Below are positions 13,807 to 19,722 of a DNA stretch of 19,722 nt, one piece after another. The translations under genes and the position numbers were made by a program. The number at the start of each line of letters is the position of its first letter. The first letter of the stretch is position 1. The notes under the pieces are model-generated. The model saw nothing but the letters and a program-made list of their open reading frames with translations. It had not been told where the DNA came from and ran no database searches. The stretch is from an uncultured Asticcacaulis sp. (GTDB lineage: Bacteria; Pseudomonadota; Alphaproteobacteria; Caulobacterales; Caulobacteraceae), in NCBI GenBank assembly GCA_946480525.1, contig CAMLLA010000022.1, forward strand, positions 1-19,722. The letters run 5' to 3'.

Positions 13807-14289
13807 TCAGCCGTCCAGCCAGGCGGCGAGGCCGTCCAGCGTCTGCAATCCATATTCCACAGCGCCGAAACCGATAACCTTTTGGCGACGTTCGGCACTG
13901 GGGTGGAGCTGGCGCATGGTCAGGACCGTCTTGCCGTCGGCCTGCTCATCGAAGGTCACCGTGACGCGGAACCGATCGGGATCTTCAGTATCCGGCGTGC
14001 CATAATCCATCACGATCCGCTCGTCCGGCACGATCTCCAGGAAGCGCATCAGGTTGGGGAAGCGTTGTTCCCGGCCTTCGAATATCCCCACCATGTCGAA
14101 GCGCCAGACTCCGCCCTCGCGGATATCAGCCTCATGGCTCTCGATACTGAGGCCCGCCGGACCATACCACTGTGCCAGTGCCTTCGGATCCATCCAGGCG
14201 GCAAAGACCTTGCTGCGCGAATGGTTGAGTAGCTTGACCAAAACGATTTCGCGGTCGAGCGACCAGTCATACAGATTACCCCTGGCCAT
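13807..14289 (-). CDS. SRPBCC / AHSA1-family protein
   Basis: The 160-residue protein is of the START-like Aha1 C-terminal type, a helix-grip fold with a hydrophobic cavity. Markers are the N-terminal REIVLVKLLNHSRSKVFAAW followed by MDPKALAQWYGPAG, then REGGVWRFDMVG, and LTMRQLHPSAERRQKV. The open frame extends to 14388, but the ATG at 14289 (MARGNLYDW) is right for the family. It overlaps the ArsR gene by 14 nt (ATGGCC..GGGTAA), with GAGGGTGAG just upstream. ArsR plus SRPBCC pairs are common in proteobacteria; the ligand is unknown. Confidence 0.88.
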   Translation of the reverse strand: MARGNLYDWSLDREIVLVKLLNHSRSKVFAAWMDPKALAQWYGPAGLSIESHEADIREGGVWRFDMVGIFEGREQRFPNLMRFLEIVPDERIVMDYGTPDTEDPDRFRVTVTFDEQADGKTVLTMRQLHPSAERRQKVIGFGAVEYGLQTLDGLAAWLDG

Positions 14290-14632
14290 GGCGCTCACCC
14301 TCTTCCGTTGTATCCAGATAGTCTTCCAGCCGGTTGAGCCTGTCGGCCCAGCTTCGACGTTCCGCCTGCATCCAGTCCGCCGCCTCATCGAAGCGCGATT
14401 TCATCAGCCGGCACCATCGGCTGCGCCCGCGCTTCTCGCTGGCGATCAGGCCACAGTCTTCCAGAACTTTAAGATGCTGGGCAAAGGACGGCAGGGCCAT
14501 GTCGAAAGGCTCGGCCAGGACGGTGACCGGCACCTCGCCTTCGGCCAGACGCGACACCACCGCGCGCCGGGTCGGATCGCTGAGCGCATGAAAGGCAAGA
14601 TCAAGCGGAGTCGAATGATGGGGCATGTGCAT
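14276..14632 (-). CDS. ArsR-family winged-helix transcriptional regulator
   Basis: The 118-residue DNA-binding protein has the typical start DLAFHALSDPTRRAVVSRLA and a recognition region with SFAQHLKVLEDCGLIASEKRG. The C-terminus is an amphipathic DRLNRLEDYLD helix. The metal-binding ELCVCD motif of ArsR/SmtB sensors is absent, so a non-metal signal is likely, perhaps through the SRPBCC partner. Starts at 14632 and 14626 are both possible; neither has a clear Shine-Dalgarno. It is divergent from the DHFR-like gene, with two inverted repeats in the shared gap. Confidence 0.9.
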   Translation of the reverse strand: MHMPHHSTPLDLAFHALSDPTRRAVVSRLAEGEVPVTVLAEPFDMALPSFAQHLKVLEDCGLIASEKRGRSRWCRLMKSRFDEAADWMQAERRSWADRLNRLEDYLDTTEEGERHGQG

Positions 14633-14666
14633 TGGTAAATCGCCGCGGGATTCCCGTCAAGAATAA

Positions 14667-14682
14667 TAAGGCACTTGCCTTA
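14667..14682. promoter_or_regulatory. Putative ArsR operator
   Basis: TAAGGCA-ct-TGCCTTA is a perfect 7-bp inverted repeat, 35 bp upstream of the arsR-type gene in the divergent gap. Its size and place fit a homodimeric ArsR-family repressor controlling its own operon. Confidence 0.5.
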
Positions 14683-14694
14683 CTGTTTGGATGT

Positions 14695-14720
14695 GATAGT
14701 AAGCCATATACCTTAGTATC
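14695..14720. promoter_or_regulatory. Second inverted repeat upstream of the DHFR-like gene
   Basis: GATAGTAAGC and CCTTAGTATC are arms matching at 8 of 10 positions around a 6-bp centre. It ends 26 bp before the DHFR-like start codon, where it could overlap that promoter. Confidence 0.35.
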
Positions 14721-14746
14721 TTATCCATTCTCATAAGGAGGCTCCG

Positions 14747-15388
14747 ATGGCAGTTCGCGTCGATCTCATGATTTCGCTGGACGGTTTCGCGACAACGACG
14801 GACCAGACACCCGAAAAGCCGTTCGGCGAAGACTGGGGCAGGCTTGTCGCCGCCTATGCCGCGACGAAGACCTTCCAGGAGCGCGTGTTCAAGGATACCA
14901 GCGGCAAGGGGACGACCGGTATCGATAACCGCTATGCGACGGAATATTTCGAAAATATCGGCGCGGAAATCATGGGCGCCGGCATGTTCGGCCTGCATAA
15001 CTTCCCCGATGATCCGGACTGGAAAGGCTGGTGGGGAGACGAGCCGCCATTCGGCTGTCCGGTTTTCGTCCTGACGCACAGAGAAAAAGCTTCGATCCAA
15101 ATGGCGGGCGGCACGACGTTCCACTTCCTCAGTGCGACCCCGGTGGAAGCGCTTCAGAAAGCTACGGCCGCCGCCAACGGCAAGGATGTCCGGATCGGCG
15201 GCGGCCCCACGGTCGTGCGCGACTTCCTCAAGGCGGGGCTTGTCGACCGCCTTCACGTTGCGATCACCCCCATCCTGCTCGGCCGCGGCATCCGCCTCTG
15301 GGATGACCTGCGCGGCCTGGAGTCGGGCTACTCGGTAAAGTCGGAAACGGCTGAGAGCGGCATCATCCACCTGACCTTCCGGCGCTGA
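14747..15388 (+). CDS. RibD C-terminal / dihydrofolate reductase-like protein
   Basis: The 213-residue putative NADPH-dependent reductase has the RibD_C/DHFR fold. Seen are the start VRVDLMISLDGFATT, a middle CPVFVLTHR strand, and the cofactor-type glycine run DVRIGGGPTVVRDFLKAGLV followed by DRLHVAITPILLGRGIRLW. Family members are frequently annotated as dihydrofolate reductase, but few have a proven substrate. AAGGAGG lies 5 nt before the ATG, the strongest ribosome-binding site in the window. The gene is divergent from arsR-SRPBCC and convergent with tetR, whose stop codon lies 1 nt beyond its own. Confidence 0.9.
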   Translation: MAVRVDLMISLDGFATTTDQTPEKPFGEDWGRLVAAYAATKTFQERVFKDTSGKGTTGIDNRYATEYFENIGAEIMGAGMFGLHNFPDDPDWKGWWGDEPPFGCPVFVLTHREKASIQMAGGTTFHFLSATPVEALQKATAAANGKDVRIGGGPTVVRDFLKAGLVDRLHVAITPILLGRGIRLWDDLRGLESGYSVKSETAESGIIHLTFRR

Positions 15389-15389
15389 T

Positions 15390-16016
15390 TTAAGCTACCT
15401 TATCCCTGACGCCGTAATAGGTCATGAAGACGTCTATCGCGCGGTCGATATGCTTGTGCAGATCGACTGTGTCGATGCCCGAACAGATGCCGAGCAAACG
15501 CTTGAAGTGGATATCGCCGAAAAGCAGGCTCTTTAATATCTTTGTCGCTTCCGGAACGTCCGGCGCGTCGATCTGGCCACGGTCGCGCGCCGTTTCCAGC
15601 AGTGCCTGAAGACTGGCGCGGCCATTGGCCTCCATGGCTTCGTTGAACATGCGCGCCAGGCCCGGATTGCGGCGGCTCTCTTCGATCAGCAACTGGATGG
15701 TGCGCGTGCCCCAATCCGACATCACCACCCCGATCAGTTGCAACGACATCTCTTTCAACGCCTTGCGCAGATCGTCCGCGCCGATATGCGCCCGAAAGAC
15801 CTGGCCCATGGCCTCGGATCGCTCACGGATCATGGCGCCGAACAGTTCCTCCTTCGAACTGAAATAGGCATAGAGCGTCGCCTTGGAGCCACCGAGCCGC
15901 GCCGAAATGGTTGCCATCGACGCGCCGGCATAGCCGAACTCATAAAACACATCGCGAGCCACCTGCAGGATACGCGCCCGGCGTTCATCGCGAAAATTAC
16001 TGGTTTGGGTGTCCAT
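15390..16016 (-). CDS. TetR-family repressor of the efflux operon
   Basis: The 208-residue regulator has an N-terminal helix-turn-helix with ARILQVARDVFYEFGYAGAS followed by MATISARLGGSKATLYAYFSSKEELF. The C-terminal ligand domain resembles the AefR/TetR_C_14-like type. The ATG at 16016 (MDTQTSN) is chosen over the in-frame ATG at 16073 because the longer form would place the operator and promoter inside the gene and adds an atypical Arg-rich leader. The ribosome-binding site is weak. It is divergent from the outer-membrane factor, adaptor and transporter genes, so local repression of efflux is the obvious role; the inducer is unknown. Confidence 0.9.
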   Translation of the reverse strand: MDTQTSNFRDERRARILQVARDVFYEFGYAGASMATISARLGGSKATLYAYFSSKEELFGAMIRERSEAMGQVFRAHIGADDLRKALKEMSLQLIGVVMSDWGTRTIQLLIEESRRNPGLARMFNEAMEANGRASLQALLETARDRGQIDAPDVPEATKILKSLLFGDIHFKRLLGICSGIDTVDLHKHIDRAIDVFMTYYGVRDKVA

Positions 16017-16023
16017 AAATAAT

Positions 16024-16040
16024 CTGTACCATACTGTACG
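16024..16040. promoter_or_regulatory. Candidate secondary TetR site
   Basis: CTGTACCATACTGTACG contains two GTAC motifs 10 bp apart and shares ACTGTAC with the main operator. It lies 8 bp upstream of the tetR start codon, a position suited to autoregulation. Confidence 0.4.
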
Positions 16041-16073
16041 TTTTTTGTTGACTGTGGGGACCATATAGCGCAT

Positions 16074-16101
16074 ATGAACCGAACTGTACAGTACGGTTCA
16101 T
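16074..16101. promoter_or_regulatory. TetR operator of the efflux operon
   Basis: ATGAACCGAACTGT (16074-16087) and ACAGTACGGTTCAT (16088-16101) form a 28-bp palindrome with one mismatched pair. Upstream is TTGACT (16048-16053), and 17 bp later the weak -10 candidate CATATG (16071-16076). The operator would therefore cover the -10 and transcription start of the efflux operon. Confidence 0.7.
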
Positions 16102-16162
16102 TAAATGGTGTTCCAAAATCTGACAGGCGCGAAATTCTGCTATTCTTGTAGGACCTCCCTGG

Positions 16163-17626
16163 ATGTTGCCCTCCCCCTCAGCACATCGCTTTGAAAAAAT
16201 AAGTGCTCTGGCGCTCATAGTCGCCACGCTCGGCCTGGCCTCTTGCGCGGCCCTACCGCCCTCCACCACGCAAACCCCGATTGACGCTACCAGCCTGGCC
16301 AGCACCGAAACCCTCAAGGGTGAGACCGGCGCATGGCCGCAGACGCAGTGGTGGAAAGGGTTCAATGATCCGCAGCTCGACGCCTTGATCGATGAAGCCC
16401 TGGCCAATTCACCGGACATGAAGACGGCCCGCGCCCGCATTCAAAAAGCAACGGCCGTCTTTGATCAGGTCAAGGCCGTGCGTTCACCGACCCTGACGCT
16501 CAATGGCTCAATCGACGCCGCCAAGTCGTCGGTCAACATGGGCTTTCCTGACGCATTCAAGGCCTTCCTGCCGGACGGCTACTGGTACGCCGATCGTGTG
16601 ACCCTCGACGCCAACTACGATCTCGATCTGTGGGGCAAGCACAAGGCCGCGTCGAAAGGCGCGCTGAGCCAGGCCCAGGCTGCGGCGCTCGACGCCGAAA
16701 TGGCCCGCCAGAACCTGGCCGGCGCCATCAGTCGCGCCTATGTCGAACTGGATCGCCTTTATCAGGAACGTGACGACCTGACCGAAATCGGCCAGGGCGC
16801 CGACAAGCGCGTCGAACTGGTCCAGGCGCGTCTCGACCACAATCTCGACACCACCGACAACCTGCTTGATGCGCAGAACGACCAGGCCCAGGTCGCCCAG
16901 CGCCTGTCGGCGATCAACGGCGCCATTCGCATCCAGGGCAACCTGATCGCAGCCCTGATCGGGGCAGGTCCCGACCGCGCGCTGTCACTGACGCGTCCGC
17001 AACTGGCCCCGGCCGCGACCGACAGCCTGCCATCGGACGTTCGCCTCAACCTGCTGGGCCGCCGCCCCGATATCCAGGCGGCCCGCCTGCGCGTCGAAGC
17101 CGCCGGCCAGCAGATCAAGTATTACAAGGCCGATTTCTACCCGAACGTGAAGCTGAACGCCTATTTCGGCCTCCAGGCGCTCGGCAAGGACGGGCTCGGC
17201 CTCGACGCCCTGACCGCCAAGGGATCCGACATCGGCAGCATCGGCCCCGCCATCAGCGTGCCGCTGTTCAAGGGCGGCCAGCTGCGTGCGCAGTACCGCT
17301 CGACCGAAGCCGACTATAACGACGCCGTCGCGACCTACGACAAGATCCTGACCGAAGCCCTGCACGACGTCGCCGACGCCGCCGCCGGTATGCAGTCGAC
17401 CGCTGACCAGTTGCGTCAGGCTCACGCCCGCGTAGCGACAGCAAAAGGCACGTACGACAACTCAAAGGCGCGGCAGGCGCGGGGCCTCGACACGACCATC
17501 GACGTGTTGCGCGCGCACTCCCTGCTGCTGTCGGCCGAGCTCGAGGAAAACAACCTCAAGGCCCAGGCCTATAACGACCGTATCCGCTTCATCGCCGCGC
17601 TGGGCGGCGGTTTCCAATCGAATTAA
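16163..17626 (+). CDS. NodT-family outer-membrane efflux lipoprotein
   Basis: The 487-residue TolC-like outer-membrane channel completes a tripartite exporter. A lipoprotein signal ends in LASC (Cys28). Two OEP repeats follow, rich in Ala and Gln. Marks of the NodT/OprM group are WWKGFNDPQLDALIDEAL, ANYDLDLWGK, LLGRRPDIQAARLRVEAA and ISVPLFKGGQLRAQ. GGACC precedes the ATG by about 7 nt. The adaptor gene starts 18 nt downstream. First gene of the operon, directly behind the TetR operator. Confidence 0.95.
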   Translation: MLPSPSAHRFEKISALALIVATLGLASCAALPPSTTQTPIDATSLASTETLKGETGAWPQTQWWKGFNDPQLDALIDEALANSPDMKTARARIQKATAVFDQVKAVRSPTLTLNGSIDAAKSSVNMGFPDAFKAFLPDGYWYADRVTLDANYDLDLWGKHKAASKGALSQAQAAALDAEMARQNLAGAISRAYVELDRLYQERDDLTEIGQGADKRVELVQARLDHNLDTTDNLLDAQNDQAQVAQRLSAINGAIRIQGNLIAALIGAGPDRALSLTRPQLAPAATDSLPSDVRLNLLGRRPDIQAARLRVEAAGQQIKYYKADFYPNVKLNAYFGLQALGKDGLGLDALTAKGSDIGSIGPAISVPLFKGGQLRAQYRSTEADYNDAVATYDKILTEALHDVADAAAGMQSTADQLRQAHARVATAKGTYDNSKARQARGLDTTIDVLRAHSLLLSAELEENNLKAQAYNDRIRFIAALGGGFQSN

Positions 17627-17644
17627 TCTGTAAGGCACACACCC

Positions 17645-18784
17645 ATGGCCGACGATTCCTCCCCCAAGCTCGACAAGTCCACCGAGCAATCCGCCCCCGC
17701 AGGCGCCCCTGTCGCCGCATCCAAGTCCGCCGGCAATCCGCGCCGCCGCCAGCTGTTCATGATCTTCGGCGGTGTTGTCGCCCTGGCCGCCGCGGCCTTC
17801 GGCGTCTACCACGTCATCGAAGGCGGCAAGGCGGTCGAAACCGACAACGCCTATGTCGAAGCCTCCTCCGCCGCGGTGACGCCTTTGGTATCCGCGCCGG
17901 TAAAAGAAGCCAATATCAACGACACCAAGATCGTCAAACAGGGCGATGTGCTGGTCGTGCTCGACGACACCGACGCCCGCCTGGCCCTTGCCCAGGCCGA
18001 AGCCCAGCTTGAACAGGTCAGGCGTCAGGTCCAGGGCTACTATTCGACCGACGCCACCCTGGCTGCCCAGACCGCCGCCGCACAGTCGCAGGTCGTGTCG
18101 GCCCAGGCCGCTGTCGACCAGGCCCAGAAGGCCTATGACGACCGCCGCAACCTGGCGGCAATCGGCGCCGTCGCCGGCGAGGACCTGACCAACGCCAAGA
18201 CGACGCTCGACCGCGCTGTCGCCGCTCTCAACGCCACCAGGGCTCAGGCGACGGCCGCGCAAGGCCAGCGCGCCACCAATGCCGCCTTGATCTCAGGCGG
18301 CGACATCGACAGCAATCCCCAGGTCAAGCTGGCCCAGGCCCGTGTCGATCAGGCGAAGCTTGATCTCGACCGCACCGTCATCCGCGCCCCGATCTCGGGT
18401 GTCGTCGCCAAGAATACGGTCGAGGTTGGCCAACGCGTCCAGGTCGGCACCCCCCTGATGACCATCGTGCCGATCGACAACGCCTATGTGAATGCCAACT
18501 TCAAGGAAGTTCAGCTGAAGAAGGTCACGATCGGCCAGCCGGTCGAACTGACTTCGGACCTCTATGGTTCGGCGGTCAAGTATCACGGCAAGGTCGCGGG
18601 TCTCAGCGGCGGCACGGGCTCGGCCTTTGCCATCATCCCGGCGCAGAACGCCACCGGCAACTGGATCAAGGTTGTCCAGCGCCTGCCGGTTCGCGTCGCG
18701 CTCGACCCGAAGGAACTGAAGGCGCATCCGTTGCGTGTCGGCATGAGCATGAAGGCCAAGATCGACATCAGCGGTAATCGCTAA
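17645..18784 (+). CDS. EmrA/HlyD-family membrane fusion protein
   Basis: The 379-residue periplasmic adaptor is anchored by one N-terminal helix (about 36-58, LFMIFGGVVALAAAAFGVYHV). A lipoyl half-motif TDNAYVEASSAAVTPLVSA leads into a helical hairpin rich in Ala/Gln (about 110-225). The second half-motif LDRTVIRAPISGVVAKNTVE and the VQVGTPLMTIVP stretch follow, then a beta-barrel region (YVNANFKEVQLKKV). This layout is EmrA-like and fits a DHA2 transporter partner. It lies between the outer-membrane factor and the transporter genes. Confidence 0.95.
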   Translation: MADDSSPKLDKSTEQSAPAGAPVAASKSAGNPRRRQLFMIFGGVVALAAAAFGVYHVIEGGKAVETDNAYVEASSAAVTPLVSAPVKEANINDTKIVKQGDVLVVLDDTDARLALAQAEAQLEQVRRQVQGYYSTDATLAAQTAAAQSQVVSAQAAVDQAQKAYDDRRNLAAIGAVAGEDLTNAKTTLDRAVAALNATRAQATAAQGQRATNAALISGGDIDSNPQVKLAQARVDQAKLDLDRTVIRAPISGVVAKNTVEVGQRVQVGTPLMTIVPIDNAYVNANFKEVQLKKVTIGQPVELTSDLYGSAVKYHGKVAGLSGGTGSAFAIIPAQNATGNWIKVVQRLPVRVALDPKELKAHPLRVGMSMKAKIDISGNR

Positions 18785-18797
18785 GCGAACCTGTCCC

Positions 18798-18827
18798 CGC
18801 CACCGCGGTCCGAAGGACGTGGTGGCG
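18798..18827 (+). other. Adaptor-transporter intercistronic hairpin
   Basis: CGCCACC and GGTGGCG form a 7-bp outer stem, with an inner GTCC-gaa-GGAC helix separated by small unpaired nucleotides (gcg and gt). It fills most of the 78-nt gap before the transporter gene. No T-run follows, so it more likely affects RNA stability or transporter expression than stops transcription. Confidence 0.5.
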
Positions 18828-18862
18828 AGACCATATCAAGTCTCCAATGAAGGACCTGGCCC

Positions 18863-19722
18863 ATGTCCGGCGCCACGACCACGGCAGGCAACCTGCCCGC
18901 TTCCGAACCCAAGCCGTTGACCGGCATAGCGCTGTGGGCGTGCGGCATCCTGCTGGCACTTGCCAACTTCGTCGCCATTCTCGACGTCTCGATCGCCAAC
19001 GTCTCGGTGCCCAACATCGCCGGAGCTTTAGGTGTCTCGACCTCGCAAGGCACCTGGGTCATCACCTCCTACGCCGTCGCCGAAGCCATCGCCGTGCCGC
19101 TGACCGGCTGGCTGGCAGCGCGTTTCGGCACGGTGCGCGTCTTTTCCACCGCCCTGATCGGCTTTGGCTTTACGTCGCTGATGTGCGGCCTGGCCCCCAA
19201 CCTCGATGTCCTGATCCTGGGCCGCATCCTGCAAGGCCTGTGCGGCGGCCCGCTGATGCCGCTGGCCCAGACCCTGCTTCTGACCATCTTCCCGCCGAAG
19301 CTGCGCCCCGCCGCCATGTCAATCTGGGCCATCACCACCTTGGTCGCGCCCGTTGCCGGACCGGTGCTCGGCGGCACGCTGTGCGACAATTTCGGCTGGG
19401 GCTCGATCTTCCTGGTCAATATCCCGATCGCCATCGGGGCCGGCTTCCTGGTCTGGCGCATGCTGTCGCGTTATGAAACCAAGACCATCAAGGCCCGTAT
19501 CGACTTTATCGGCCTGGCTTTGCTGGTCCTGTGGGTCGGTGCGCTGCAACTGATGCTCGACCTCGGCAAGGAAAACGAAAGGTTCTCGTCGCCGCTGATC
19601 GTCTGCCTGGCCCTGGCGGATGCAGTGGGCGCGACATTCTGCCTGGCGGCGGTAGTGTTCGGCCCGGTGCTGTTCGTCTCGCTGGTGCTGCTCTCGTTCC
19701 GCAATCCGACGCGGGGCCATCC
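18863..19722 (+). CDS. EmrB/DHA2-family MFS transporter, truncated by window end
   Basis: The first 286 codons of a proton-driven drug exporter are present and no stop is reached. The first helix carries the DHA2 signature (ILDVSIANVSVPNIAG), followed by WVITSYAVAEAIAVPLTGWL, the ARFGTVRVF motif A loop, LILGRILQGLCGGPLMPL and a motif C-like helix with APVAGPVLGGTL. Several transmembrane helices follow, with the IDFIGLALLVLWVGALQLML stretch typical of 14-helix EmrB proteins. The ATG has AAGGA about 9 nt upstream. Full-length members have about 500 residues, so roughly 40% is missing. Confidence 0.95.
   Translation, partial: MSGATTTAGNLPASEPKPLTGIALWACGILLALANFVAILDVSIANVSVPNIAGALGVSTSQGTWVITSYAVAEAIAVPLTGWLAARFGTVRVFSTALIGFGFTSLMCGLAPNLDVLILGRILQGLCGGPLMPLAQTLLLTIFPPKLRPAAMSIWAITTLVAPVAGPVLGGTLCDNFGWGSIFLVNIPIAIGAGFLVWRMLSRYETKTIKARIDFIGLALLVLWVGALQLMLDLGKENERFSSPLIVCLALADAVGATFCLAAVVFGPVLFVSLVLLSFRNPTRGH

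Noticed and set aside
14290..14388. Longer SRPBCC start inside the ArsR gene
   Set aside because: The extra residues are an out-of-frame reading of ArsR; the overlapping ATG at 14289 has a ribosome-binding site and matches the family length.
16017..16073. Longer TetR start at 16073
   Set aside because: Would put promoter and operator sequence within the gene and adds 19 atypical residues before the usual N-terminus.
1..19722. Mobile elements, CRISPR arrays, tRNA or rRNA genes
   Set aside because: No transposase or integrase-like protein, no regularly spaced direct repeats, and no recognisable tRNA or rRNA sequence were seen by eye; a covariance-model search would be needed to exclude small RNAs.

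Overview
The window looks like chromosomal DNA of an alphaproteobacterium. The best guess is the Caulobacteraceae (Caulobacter/Asticcacaulis-like). Pointers are the high GC content, a TonB-dependent receptor next to a secreted lipoprotein, a PAS/GAF-rich histidine-kinase-like protein, and the alphaproteobacterial type of intergenic palindrome with a core near AAAAGTGGGAACCGGTTTT. The genus is inferred from protein flavour only. No rRNA, tRNA, CRISPR array, transposase or prophage gene was seen.

Region 1 (1-8650, all minus strand) is phosphate and outer-membrane biology. Read in transcription order it is pstS, pstC, pstA, pstB, a strong intrinsic terminator, then a poly-serine beta-helix-like lipoprotein and an 886-residue TonB-dependent receptor. 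Two well-formed Pho boxes (7-bp half-sites, 11-bp period) lie upstream of pstS and again between pstS and pstC. The second sits beside a 9-bp hairpin that probably separates pstS and pstCAB expression. A third Pho box points the other way, toward msrB. phoU and phoB do not follow pstB. A weaker TGTCA-type promoter candidate precedes the lipoprotein, so the lipoprotein and receptor may belong to the same phosphate-starvation response; this is inference.

Region 2 (8650-10040) holds an msrB-msrA pair, both with export signals, hence a periplasmic methionine-sulfoxide repair pair. The pair is bracketed in the same orientation by two copies of a composite palindromic element (family 1 palindrome, 13-15 nt, family 2 palindrome).

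Region 3 (10040-13750, minus strand) carries two signalling genes. The upstream one is a GAF-PAS-HisKA-HATPase protein whose phosphoacceptor histidine is replaced by Asn (N326). Its tail resembles the first strand and helix of a receiver domain, and its start codon lies inside a 14-bp perfect inverted repeat. A terminator separates it from a PAS/degenerate-GGDEF/EAL protein with intact EAL catalytic residues and a TTG start.

Region 4 (13800-15390) is an ArsR-family regulator overlapping an SRPBCC/AHSA1 gene, divergent from a RibD-C/dihydrofolate-reductase-like gene, with two inverted repeats between them. Region 5 (15390-19722) is a TetR repressor divergent from a tripartite efflux operon: NodT-type outer-membrane lipoprotein, EmrA/HlyD adaptor, and an EmrB/DHA2 transporter cut by the window end. 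A near-perfect 28-bp palindrome lies between repressor and operon.

The items most worth a second look are the His-to-Asn pseudo-kinase with its start-codon inverted repeat, the composite palindromes flanking msrBA, and the Pho-box architecture tying pst to the lipoprotein/receptor pair.
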